From NCBI RefSeq assembly GCF_963576545.1, contig NC_083653.1, positions 15,473,358-15,537,357 of the forward strand: a stretch of 64,000 nt of DNA. The letters run 5' to 3'. Below the pieces are notes generated by a model. The model did no database searches. It was not told the DNA's origin and worked only from the letters and a program-made list of their open reading frames with translations. Position numbers and translations under genes: made by a program. This stretch comes from Limanda limanda (lineage: Eukaryota; Chordata; Actinopteri; Pleuronectiformes; Pleuronectidae). Shown here piece by piece: positions 51,539 to 64,000 of the stretch (the stretch's first letter is position 1; each line of letters opens with the position of its first letter).

Positions 51539-52746
51539 GCTCTCTCTGTCCTCTGTCTTCCCGTCCTCCCTCTTTCACTATTTAAATTTGGAGTCTGCAA
51601 TCAGATGCGGCATAAATATCCACCTCTTTAAGGAGCTCTAGAAAAAAGTCATTACCATAACACAAGTGCTCAGACAAAACAGAACTACCACTCGAGCCGC
51701 TTCCAATTGCACTAATTGACCAGGTTGATGAGCATGCTCTTCTTTATATTTTTAGCCCTTTCTCCCCCATCTTTTTCTCCCCCCGCCTCCCTCCATCACT
51801 TTAACCCTGAACAACACTCCCCCTCTCCCTTCCCTTCTTCCTGTCTTACTACCTGCCCCACACTGCAGGGCTTTGTGCGGAAAAAGGGGCAATAACACTG
51901 TGTGGCTTTTTGCTTTGCAGGAGGAAAAAGAGTAACTGCCTTGGTTTTTCCAGCAAAATGTCCATCCAGAGACAAACGCCATTGTCTTTTATTTTATCTT
52001 ATTTTATTTTTTTTGGATGTCCTTCTCCCCCCTCTCACCTCCTGAGTGCGCTTTAAATGACAACTAATGTCTCAGTTCATACACTACAGGCGACTGATGA
52101 GTATTGCGGCCGGGACACAGGCTCCCTTTAGGTGTGATGGTGGTTTTTTGTTTCTTTCGGGGGTGGGCGGGGACATCTCTTATTTAAAAGACCAAGGCAC
52201 AGTCATGGAACAACCCGACCCCTCCCTCAGAAGGATGGCTGCTGGCTCCCTGTGGAAGAACCGTCTCACCCTGCCCCCCCCTCCCTTCTCCCCTCCTTCC
52301 TTTTTGCTCCACCTCCCTCTCCCCTCCTCTTCTCGTCGTCACTCTAACCATTTCGTCTACCTGTCTCATCTTGTTTGTTTTTGCTGTCCCGTGTCTCACT
52401 AAATGCTGACTGTCTGTCATGATTTCTAATCCCACAAACTGTCTCCAGCAGAGAAGTACATACGCACACACACACACACGCAGGGAGTGAGAGAGAGAGG
52501 GAAAAAAGGCAGAGCATTATCATTGTGCCGCCATGACTGACAGAAGCAAACAGCTTCCATCCATCTTAATGCAGAGTACTTTTCATATTGTTGATGTCCG
52601 TAGCCGCGGGAGGAGAGACAGAGTAGTGGGGGCACGTGTACTGCCGGGCTTTGATTCCATTTATTCTGCCCTTGAGTGGATTATTGTTTCACATGGGACA
52701 TTAAACATGGGTGGCGAGGTGTTATTTAACGCTCTCATACCTCCCC

Positions 52747-52761
52747 GGGGGGGGGGGGGGG
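52747..52761 (+). repeat. poly-G tract (G15)
   Basis: Fifteen consecutive guanines follow ctcccc; the length is likely assembly-sensitive. Confidence 0.9.
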
Positions 52762-53020
52762 TACCCTGCATGTGAACTAATCTCGGCCATTTGATCCCGG
52801 TGAAGTCACAACGCGGCCCCGGCTCTGAAAGCAGCAACCTGCGTAGCCCACTCTCTGCATCAGGGAGGGATATCGTATTCTATTTAATTTGCTCATCCAA
52901 ACGCTCCCTGGCACCTCCCACTCCGCCTCGCCAGCGGGAGTGGATGCATTGCTTTGATACCCAGCAACCCGCGGCGTAGGTTCAGCGAGGGCTCTCCAGT
53001 GCAACACGCGTCATTTCCAT

Positions 53021-53054
53021 CCAATCACGTGTCAGCGTACGACCTGTGACGTCA
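53021..53054. promoter_or_regulatory. CCAAT, CACGTG and CRE sites clustered
   Basis: Within 34 bases there are ccaat (53021), the palindromic E-box cacgtg (53026-53031) and the perfect CRE tgacgtca (53047-53054). All three are palindromic or high-information promoter motifs. The cluster lies 455 bp upstream of the second BTB exon. Regulatory function is an inference. Confidence 0.35.
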
Positions 53055-53504
53055 CTTTTTTCTCTTTCTCTCTGTCTTTCTGTCTGACGGCTCCAACGTA
53101 CTCTGCCATGTATGCATGTCCACCTCTACAACTATGCATACATGTAAACACACGTGTACTCAGCATGCCTGTTGAAACCAAGTAATAACTCCTGTTTGCC
53201 TAATCCTTGCTCAGAGGGGACATTTTGTTTCAGATGCGGCCCTATAGTTGCACATGTGCTAGTCCCATAGAAAAGTAGAAACCATCCAAAGTTCTGTTTC
53301 TGTCCCTTTTTTCACTTTATGTTCTTATCTTATTGTGTAATGATTCTCTTATTTTCTCCTCACTCGTACTGGCCGAGGTGTGTTATAGGTGTTGTATGTA
53401 GCGTACACGTAACTCTGTGTCCCTATCTTCCTTTCTGTTCTGTTTCCTTCGATTTCCCACCCCACGATTCCTCTAACCCCTCTGTCTCTGCCGTGATTGG
53501 TTGA

Positions 53505-53964
<460 letters not shown>

Positions 53965-53965
<1 letters not shown>

Positions 53966-54041
53966 TGCGTGTGTGTGTGTGTCTGTGTGTGTGTGTGTGT
54001 GTGTATGTGTGTGTCTGTCTGTGTGTGTCTGTGTGTGTGTG
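53965..54041. repeat. interrupted (TG)n microsatellite
   Basis: TG repeat with several c/a interruptions, adjoining the dispersed repeat. Confidence 0.93.
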
Positions 54042-55824
54042 AGTACGTGAGTGCAATGTTTATGACAACTTGTATGCATGATTATTACATCATTATATCC
54101 CGATGCAACCTTACCTGCTGGGTGTAGAATCCACAGTTTTGTGTGTTTTCATACACTGTCAAGCATCATCAATACACACACTCACACTGGCAGACTTTCT
54201 TAGGCAGAACCTTAATTTACCTCCCTTACTTAAGCCCATCACGCTCCGGTCTCTCATGTTTCCAAAGCCAGCAGCTGTGTGAGTCCGTTCCCAGTCAGGC
54301 ACGGTGCGTCTGAACTCGTCCCAGCGGGCAGGACCGAGCGCGGGGCGGCAGATTTATAAAAAGGTCAGGGAACAATTGTCACTTAAATGTCAAATCCTCT
54401 GGCCTGAACCTGGGATGGAATTGAAAAATAGCAAAACAGATTGATACTCTCCCTTGATGCTTCGACAAGGTATGGAAAGTGGAGCAAAGTGGGGGGGGGA
54501 GTGGGCTTGCAGGAGGTCACGTGAACCACAAATGGCATGTTCCAGATTTTAGTGGGTCGGGCGACAAAAAAAGCCGCAAATGTCAGGTTTTGCATCCCAT
54601 TTAATAAGTTGTTTTGTTGTATTGGTAACACAATGGAAGTGCATGTCGGCGAAAAAGGTCAGCGACAAGAAAAGGAGTGAAAAGAAAGTAAAAGAAAAGC
54701 AGCAGTCCACGTTATTGATTTGTTTTTCTCGATTTGGGAACCTAAAAAAAGAATAGAAACATGGAAAACAGGGAAACCATTAGTAGACTTCATCGCCAGG
54801 GAGACGTCAATCCATTCTTTCTCGACAAGACACATGACATTTCGGTGCAGTAGAACGAGAGAGAGATACGGGCGCCGGCGTGCGTCCTTGAGCAGAGAAA
54901 TTGATACGGTGTCAGAAATTATTGAAGTTTGTAACAAATACACACAGAAGAAATAGCAAACATCTCCGTGACCTACTTTTTTCACACAACCTCAGATTCA
55001 AACGAACGCAAACTGTCACTTATTGTGTGACCGCTGCTCAGTGAGGAACCGTGATTGCTTTTTATTATCTATTATCTGGAGGTGAATTGGCGCCATGCTC
55101 CACACTTCAACTCTTATTACCGCGATGAGAAGCTTTGCACATATTTTTAGTGGCTCTACCTAATATTTATTTTACATGCCCTGCATCTCCGTACATCTGA
55201 GTGGAGTCGCGCTTCTATCCGGCTAATTCAATTGCAAACTCTGCTGCGTTGCATTGAAGAAAGTGATGAAAGGAATATGCAACATAAAGCGCGTATACAA
55301 GCGTGCACACACACGGTGTAATAACTCTTCATATCCACAAATGGCATTTCAGAGGGACATTTTCAAACAGCCCTTTGTTTTGCCACTAACCTCCTCCACC
55401 CCCGACTCTGATGCAGCGTGAAACCAGCGTTTATTTGTTCTCCGCTTTGGCCTTTGTTTAGTTGTGATCCTGCAGATGTTAGGTGACCTTTATTGGCTGA
55501 TATTAGTTTAGGAAAGACTCTAAGACTCTGTCTTCAGTGATAAAAGACCTGGCGTCGCTTCCGCTCTGATGGCTATTGTTTAATCAGGCCTCTTTTAGTG
55601 GCCACTGACCCAGTCGATCTGTGAGTTAATGTGTGTGTGGGTGGTAGAGAACCATCACATTTTCCTGTGATGAATGGCGATGTGCGTAAAAAAACTAAAA
55701 TAACAGACACACAACCGCAAAAAGCAGCATCCTTACAAGAAATCACAGTCGGTTGCATAAGCATTCTCCCCACCGGCCTGGCCACGCGGGTAGTTTCATT
55801 TTTACTATGAAACTACACAGCCAA

Positions 55825-55850
55825 TGTGTGTGTGTGCGTGTGTGTATGTT

Positions 55851-55887
<37 letters not shown>
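55825..55887. repeat. interrupted (TG)n microsatellite
   Basis: TG repeat with cg and ta interruptions in the first half and a clean run in the second. Confidence 0.95.
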
Positions 55888-55890
<3 letters not shown>

Positions 55891-56181
55891 TAGTATACCC
55901 CAAGATCTGACAGGACTTATTTAAAGTGGCCCCACTAATCCCAAATCCCGCCCCTTGCCATCCAGCCCCTTGCCTGGGCTAGGAGCGATCGATTCCCCTT
56001 GTTGTTTGTCCCCGGAGCTTTTTGGAGTTATTATACTTGTTCCCCTTTAGTCTCAGGCAGATACACCCCCCCGATAGGCTACGGCTCTGCCCCACCAGCA
56101 GTCACTCTTTCTGTCCCTGTAGCTTTCTGTCTGTGATCTTTTTATGGATGTCAGAATGATGTGTTTTTTCACCCGTCTTAA

Positions 56182-58467
<2,286 letters not shown>

Positions 58468-59482
58468 TGATGGGTGTGTTTGTGAATTGTCTGAGCACAC
58501 ACTGCAGGTGTATTATGGGATAAAGAAGTACGATAAAGCCCTTGTTACCACTGACAGTACAGATACTGTAGGTGGTGCATCGACCCTCGCTGTCGGCCCC
58601 CGAGAACTGCACAACATGAGAAACAAGAGGAGTTACTCCTCACTGTATCGTAGGTAGTGTTCATCAGCTTTGTGTTTCGGATGCAGCCTAACGCAGCAGT
58701 GGTTGATAATAATCCCAGGAGTGCTTTGCCAACAGAATGTGCTCTATTCTTAGTTTCACTTCATTTGTTAGTGAGACAAAAAATAACCAACAAAAAGACA
58801 CAGCCACCTTTATTCTTCTGTCCACCTCACTGGTGTTTAATTGTACTCCTGCTGACTGTTAATCATGATCTAAGGTCATATCGCCGAGATAGGTATTGAC
58901 ACATTCAGCAGGTAGAATTTTAAAGAAATGTGGAATCAATAAGCCTCAAGGTCGGAGCTTCAACTCCAGCCAGCATTTATGAAAAGGTAAACAGACGCAG
59001 CACTGCAGACGGATATCCATCTGGCGGGCGAAAGCCTCGGGTCCTCATGATCTTTTATGGATTCAGTCACAAAACCCCATGAATTTGAAACTGACGATTT
59101 TTTAAGTATTTTATAGCTGTTTAAAAATGGAGGTGAGATTATTATCAGATAAATTAAACCAGTCCATCACTGTAAGAGTCACTCAGTCAGAGTAATGTCT
59201 TCTCGTCAAGCAGCAAGCGAGGGACGCAGCCTTATATCAGCGGAATCAGGTTCGGCGCAGACCTCGGCAATCAATGTTACTTTATCGGCACCAACTTTTA
59301 TGTGGTACATCCGTCAATATTTGAATTTTTCACCTTTCGGATTAAACATTTAGCGTTTATCCTTTGAGATTATAGTGAAATCCATCTGGCAGGTATTAAG
59401 TGTCGGACAAAGCCGAAGAACAAACGGCTGAAAGCTGACGGCGATGCTTGTCAGAAATAAGATAAAGGGGGTTATTCACTAA

Positions 59483-59570
59483 GCCATTTTCAGACATGAA
59501 CTCCGAATGTCTCGAAATTGTATCACAACTTTCTCTGGAGTTTGCAGAAGACAGGAAGTAACGTGTAAAT
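59483..59570. repeat. dispersed repeat fragment, copy 2
   Basis: Shares the exact 20-mer 'gccattttcagacatgaact' with 7555-7574 and continues with ccgaatgtctcg and 'ctttctctggagtttgcaga', which fits a fish element with atgaactccgga and ctctggagtttg ends. Family not named. Confidence 0.5.
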
Positions 59571-60214
59571 TCCACTTAGATCACAGCACATCAACATCAG
59601 AACTGGCCGGTATCAAAACCTCTCAAATCTTCATCTGCGTTTCCTGCTTGTATGACTCCTCTTTTTCATCCTGACACATTTGTATTGTCGTTGTTTTTCA
59701 CCATTGCATCTGTCGTGTGTTAGAAATGGCTTCAGTGCACCCACCTGCTCACCGTAAATCCTCTGGAGAATCTGTGTTCTCACATCGTGTTTTTACTAGG
59801 GGGGTTGGCCTGGAGATCAGTGCATGTCCCAATGCAGCTTTTAAATAAGAGAGAAACAATATACAGGGCTTGTTTGACATGGGTATCAATCTCTCCTCCC
59901 GACGAATCCACTAAAATTGGACTGTGTGTGGTGACTGATGGGAAAATTTGACTCGGTGGCCCTGCAAAGTCACATGGAGCCACGAGAAGGCCGGGTGCGC
60001 AGCTTTCAGGCGAACATACGATCCCCGTCATCCGTGTGGGGGGGAAAAAAGCCTCCAGCCAGCTCAGTTCAGTGGACTCCCGCAATCACACACTCTAATG
60101 GAGAGGTGCAGAGGTGAGTTACTCTGATGGAGTAGAGAAAAAAAAGAAATGGAACATTTTCCCGGTTGTCTGAACAACCCGCCGCACTGGTTCCTGAGAA
60201 GAGACACCGAGTCA

Positions 60215-60390
60215 CCCCGTCTCCAAAGAGAGGGAGAGAGCAGGAGGAGAAGAAGGAGGGGTGGGAAGAGAGTCGGAGCGAGAGAAAGAAGCAGAGCGAG
60301 ACAGAAAGACCGAAATAGCCGTGGAGTGATTGAGAGAAGAGAAAAGCGGTGGCGAGAAATGAAGAAAAGTGGACTGGAGAGAAAGAGCCA
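60215..60390 (+). repeat. purine-rich low-complexity block
   Basis: A long GA/GAA-rich stretch on the plus strand, giving Arg/Glu-rich frames and, on the minus strand, a spurious leucine/serine-rich open frame of 185 codons (60064-60621). No domain is recognisable. Confidence 0.6.
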
Positions 60391-62089
60391 CTGGGTTCTA
60401 ATCTGATATCCAGTGGTTTGTGCTTCTGCGCAGAGGCATGACATCCAGGGAGCGGAGATGCGATTGAGCTCTCGGTCAAGCTCAACTCCTCCTGCCCATG
60501 TGTGACCGGGAAGAAAGACCGAAGAAACAACTAGCAGGGCCCGGTTCCGGCAGAGGGAGCAGGAGAGGAGGAGGGCAGGGAGAGAAAAGACTGCTTCCCT
60601 CATGCCACAGGAGAAGGTCACGCGATCCTAAGGGCTGACTTTACATGCATGGCCCGCCACCAGCTCATCACTCCCATGCTCCCTCGCCTCCGTCCCATCT
60701 GCCCGTTCGGAGGCAGAGAGCAGCGGAAATCACTCCCCCAGAAACTGTGACACTTTTTAATGACATGTCAGGGCAGAATGTCACAGCGCTGCCGAGGAGC
60801 TCAGGCAACACGGGGGGGGAAAAGCTCGAACCCTTGAGCTAAGTTTGTATGCGTTTTCATTCGTCGGAGCGTGTGTGTTTATGTGGGTCTTTGTGCGTTT
60901 GTGTGTCTGTGCATGCGCTGTGGGTTGTAAGCTGCAGGCTACAGAGTGGAAAAGTGGCATATTGAAGGCGCTGGGTAAATAATATGCAATTTTCTCTCTC
61001 CGGTATGCTGTCACTAACATCCAATGGCACCAGGAAACGGGGCCCGGACATCGCTCAGAGACAGAGGAAGAGCATTGGAGTGTTGATAATGGTTTGCTAG
61101 GAGACACAAAGTCACTGAATGAAAGAGGACAGCCGTTACAGTTTTTGTTTTTTTTTGATTGAATATCATTGAAGGTGGGCTGCCCTGCAAGCATCTGTAT
61201 ACATCTGTTTCCATATTTGAGAGAAAAATGGGAAAATGCTGAGGGGAATCTCTCACAGTTTTTTATTACTTAAAAAAAAAAAAAGAGGGGAAGATTAGAC
61301 AGATAAACACATCATTCAATAATGCAGCCCTAGAATAAATTATTTATATATATACATATATAATGTACACATATCTATCTATAGACACATTGTGCTCGTG
61401 AATATGCAGAATCTGTTTGCAAAGGATCCGATTTTGGGGGGAGAAGGCTTCTGGATTCTAGTTTGACCGATCACAGTTGAGACCAAAAGAGGTGGAACAT
61501 GCGTGACCTTTTTATTTTATTTCCATTTATATGCAGAAAGCTTTTCACAGAACTTTGCCTTAATTTTGCCTGGACCTGAAACACCTGCACAAAGTGTTGC
61601 TGTTTGTTTGTTTAATATGTCGAAAAATCTTGTGGTTGAGTCCGACTCCAATCAGGTCGTATACCAAAAGGATCATAACTAAGACTAACAAGTTAAAAGC
61701 TGAAAGGAGAAGGTTGCGGTGCCTGCAGCCGTAACTCCCCAAAACATTTTCTGTTGCCCGTAAAGGCTCATTCGTCATCAGACAACAGCCAATGGGCTCC
61801 AAGATTGATGCAGATATAACCTCTAAACACAGAGATACTGTTGCTTTGTACATTTGAGACTAAATCACACTCCTCCCTGAATTTTCAGCACACTGCTCCC
61901 ATAAGTCACATAAACAAGAGCCTGTATAAAGAGTTCCCTGCGTGGTGTTTTCTCTCTGAAGGTGCTGACACAGAGCGACCTGTCCTTCATTTCTCCCCGT
62001 CCTTTGTCGGAGACACCTCCCAGACACACGGCTCCAATTATAACAGGCCCCGTCTCTGCCAAATCCCTGAATAGGACCTCCATTACGCC

Positions 62090-62340
62090 TGATTTCAACA
62101 TATTTCATAAAGGATCCTATCTTGCCAGGTGACTTAACCTGACAAAAGAGGCAGATTAATTGGCTCTTTGGAAAGTGGCCAGCTAATGGAACATCTAAAA
62201 AGGAGAGTTAATGGTGTATTTTCATGATAAAAAAGGCCACCGCTGCCATTAGCAAGGACCCACTGTCCACTCGTCAGAAATAACACTGGCCTGCCCTTAC
62301 ATTTCCGGCTCCCAAGCCCAATTAATGCAGTTAAAGGTTT
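62090..62340. other. candidate conserved non-coding element
   Basis: A non-repetitive stretch with several taat/attaat cores (cagattaattggc, cagctaatgg, gagttaatgg, cccaattaatgcag) and a caggtg E-box. This texture is typical of developmental enhancers in vertebrate introns. Conservation itself cannot be seen from one sequence. Confidence 0.3.
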
Positions 62341-62932
62341 TATTTCATACTGTTACGGTTTTCTAGTTATGAATTTGGGGAGTTTTGTACAATTCATTCT
62401 GCTATTATGGTGATGTGATTCTTTTATTTCCCCTCCAATACTCATTAAGAAGAAGAAAATCATTTTCCCAGAACAAATGATGCTATCATTATGTAGTTAG
62501 AGTGCAAAAATTATCAAAGGACAAAAAAATGCTTTGAGGCTGTTGAGGGATATAAACTGAGTATCGCTGTTTTACGATTCATTTACCTTCAAAACTAGGA
62601 ATGACCCTTTCACTTTGAATTTAGCGATTCTCTTTTTAAGCTCAACTTTCAAAACAGACACTTTTCCTGATCGCACGCCCCTGTAAAAAAAGGTTAATTG
62701 TTTTTTTTTCTTCCTGAGATGAGGAGCTTCATGTCAAAACAATCATCTTTGAAGAGGAAAGAGAAAGTGTTGAGTGGGGATGAATGCGGCGCAGGCCACC
62801 GCCAGCATGAACTGTGACAAATACGCCGCTCTGGACGGGACACAGCCCGGCAATGGAGATTGATGCAGGGAGCAGTCGTCGCTTTTCCTTCTGCTTCTCT
62901 GCCTCCTTTTCACTTTATCTCTTTCTCTCTAA

Positions 62933-62933
<1 letters not shown>

Positions 62934-63001
<68 letters not shown>
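62934..63001. repeat. (AC)n microsatellite
   Basis: About 34 AC copies without interruption; the His/Thr-rich frames across it are artefacts. Confidence 0.97.
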
Positions 63002-63004
<3 letters not shown>

Positions 63005-63636
63005 GACACGAGCATGCTGTACTCAAACGTTCACACAAGAGTGGGACTCACTTGTACATCAGCGCGAGCACTACTTGTGTATTATAGAGTGGACGGGATC
63101 TGATGCAAGCCAGTGGGCCCCAGACCTCCGTTCTCATCTGTGTCCTTTGTCGTCCCAGAGCGCACTCAGTCCTGATGTGTGCAGCCAGTTGAACCACAGC
63201 TGCTCAACCCTGGCGGCTGCATATCCAGAGCAAGTCGAAGGCATCTCATTTCCTCTGAGTTCTCTTAAAAACACAACAGAGTTGCACGAGCGATACGGAG
63301 CATGGAGAACAAACAAATTACACAGTCTTTTGAAAGGAAGCAATCTTCAGTTCTCCCAAGATTCATGAGGAATAATAAAAATATACTTATCAGAGGGCAA
63401 AATACAGAGTTTACGATTCAGGGAGTTGACAAACAAGCCAGAAAGTTTTATGTTACAGCAAGAGCTCTTTCCTACAAATATATTTTTGAATTAAAAGAGC
63501 GAAGCAACGTTTTTGTTTCTTCCTCTCTGGATGAAATCACGCTGAAATAAGGCTCAGAGGAGAACACGCTGCACCTGTCAGTGGTCGCTCAGGGCAGCAG
63601 TCAGCGGCTGTCGTTCGCTACGTCTCCCTCCATCCC

Positions 63637-63665
63637 CCATCCATCCATCCCTCCATCCATCCCTC
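63637..63665. repeat. (CCAT)n tetranucleotide repeat
   Basis: Imperfect ccatccatccatccctccat repeat of about seven units. Confidence 0.85.
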
Positions 63666-64000
63666 TGGCTGATGCGCAGTCACAGTCATGCAAGCGCAAA
63701 AAATACAAACAAAAAAAACGTCTACAGCAAAGCATCTCTTGAACCCAAATGAAGTGCCATTTGCGAGAGCATATTTTACTCATCCATAATGTGTTACCAG
63801 GAAACAAAAAGCACGAGCATGTGTTTTCACACAGAAAAACCTGCGCTGGCTCAAAAAGGACACTGAGCCGTGGTCATTTCAGCTGAGTGGGTTTGTTAGC
63901 GACGTGAGGCTAAACATGGGCACACGCCCTATTGAACACACACGTGGGAATCAGAGAGTGAGTGAGAGAGTGTGTATGTGTGTTTTTTTGGGGGGGACAT

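Noticed and set aside
60064..60621. 185-codon minus-strand open frame
   Set aside because: It is produced by a purine-rich block (leucine/serine runs on the opposite strand); composition is low complexity, and no splice sites or domain support it.
62814..63368. 184-codon plus-strand open frame
   Set aside because: The frame depends on the (AC)n repeat at 62934; the remaining residues have no family features and it is not the next KLHL29 exon.

Overview
This window looks like teleost fish genomic DNA, probably from a percomorph. The evidence is intron-dominated architecture, abundant (CA)n/(TG)n microsatellites, several repeat families I recognise as typical of bony fish, and six short plus-strand exons that join in frame into one vertebrate protein. 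That protein is KLHL29 (Kelch-like family member 29, also called KBTBD9). No other protein-coding gene could be supported on either strand.

Layout. Bases 1-17785 read as an intron upstream of the first recognised exon; the exon encoding the KLHL29 N-terminus appears to lie to the left of the window. Exons are at 17786-17933 (N-terminal conserved block), 21172-21684 (Pro/Ala/His-rich linker), 46055-46193 and 53510-53706 (BTB/POZ domain), and 56276-56388 and 58306-58452 (first part of the BACK domain). They sum to 1257 nt, exactly 419 codons, with matching phases at all five internal junctions and canonical AG/GT borders. From 58453 to the end is intron; the rest of BACK and the Kelch repeats must lie to the right. 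KLHL29 belongs to the BTB-BACK-Kelch family, whose characterised members act as CUL3 ubiquitin-ligase substrate adaptors.

Introns. The 24.4-kb intron between the linker exon and the BTB exon carries the most structure. It holds a relic of a PIF/Harbinger transposase N-terminus (27971-28195), a degenerate tandem repeat with about 124-bp period (28365-28570), a CpG-rich candidate internal promoter with GGC repeats and a perfect CRE (about 29540-30245), a long degenerate inverted repeat (about 31703-32529) and a CCAAT-box cluster (43112-43336). Elsewhere there are further fish repeat remnants, long microsatellites, two G-quadruplex-prone tracts, and several non-coding stretches whose texture (homeobox-type AT cores, little simple repeat) suggests conserved enhancers.

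I did not find a previously undescribed biological system. The most testable ideas are alternative promoters that could give an N-terminally shortened, BTB-first KLHL29, and the in-frame skippability of the 513-nt linker exon. All family assignments are by recognition; no database search was possible.
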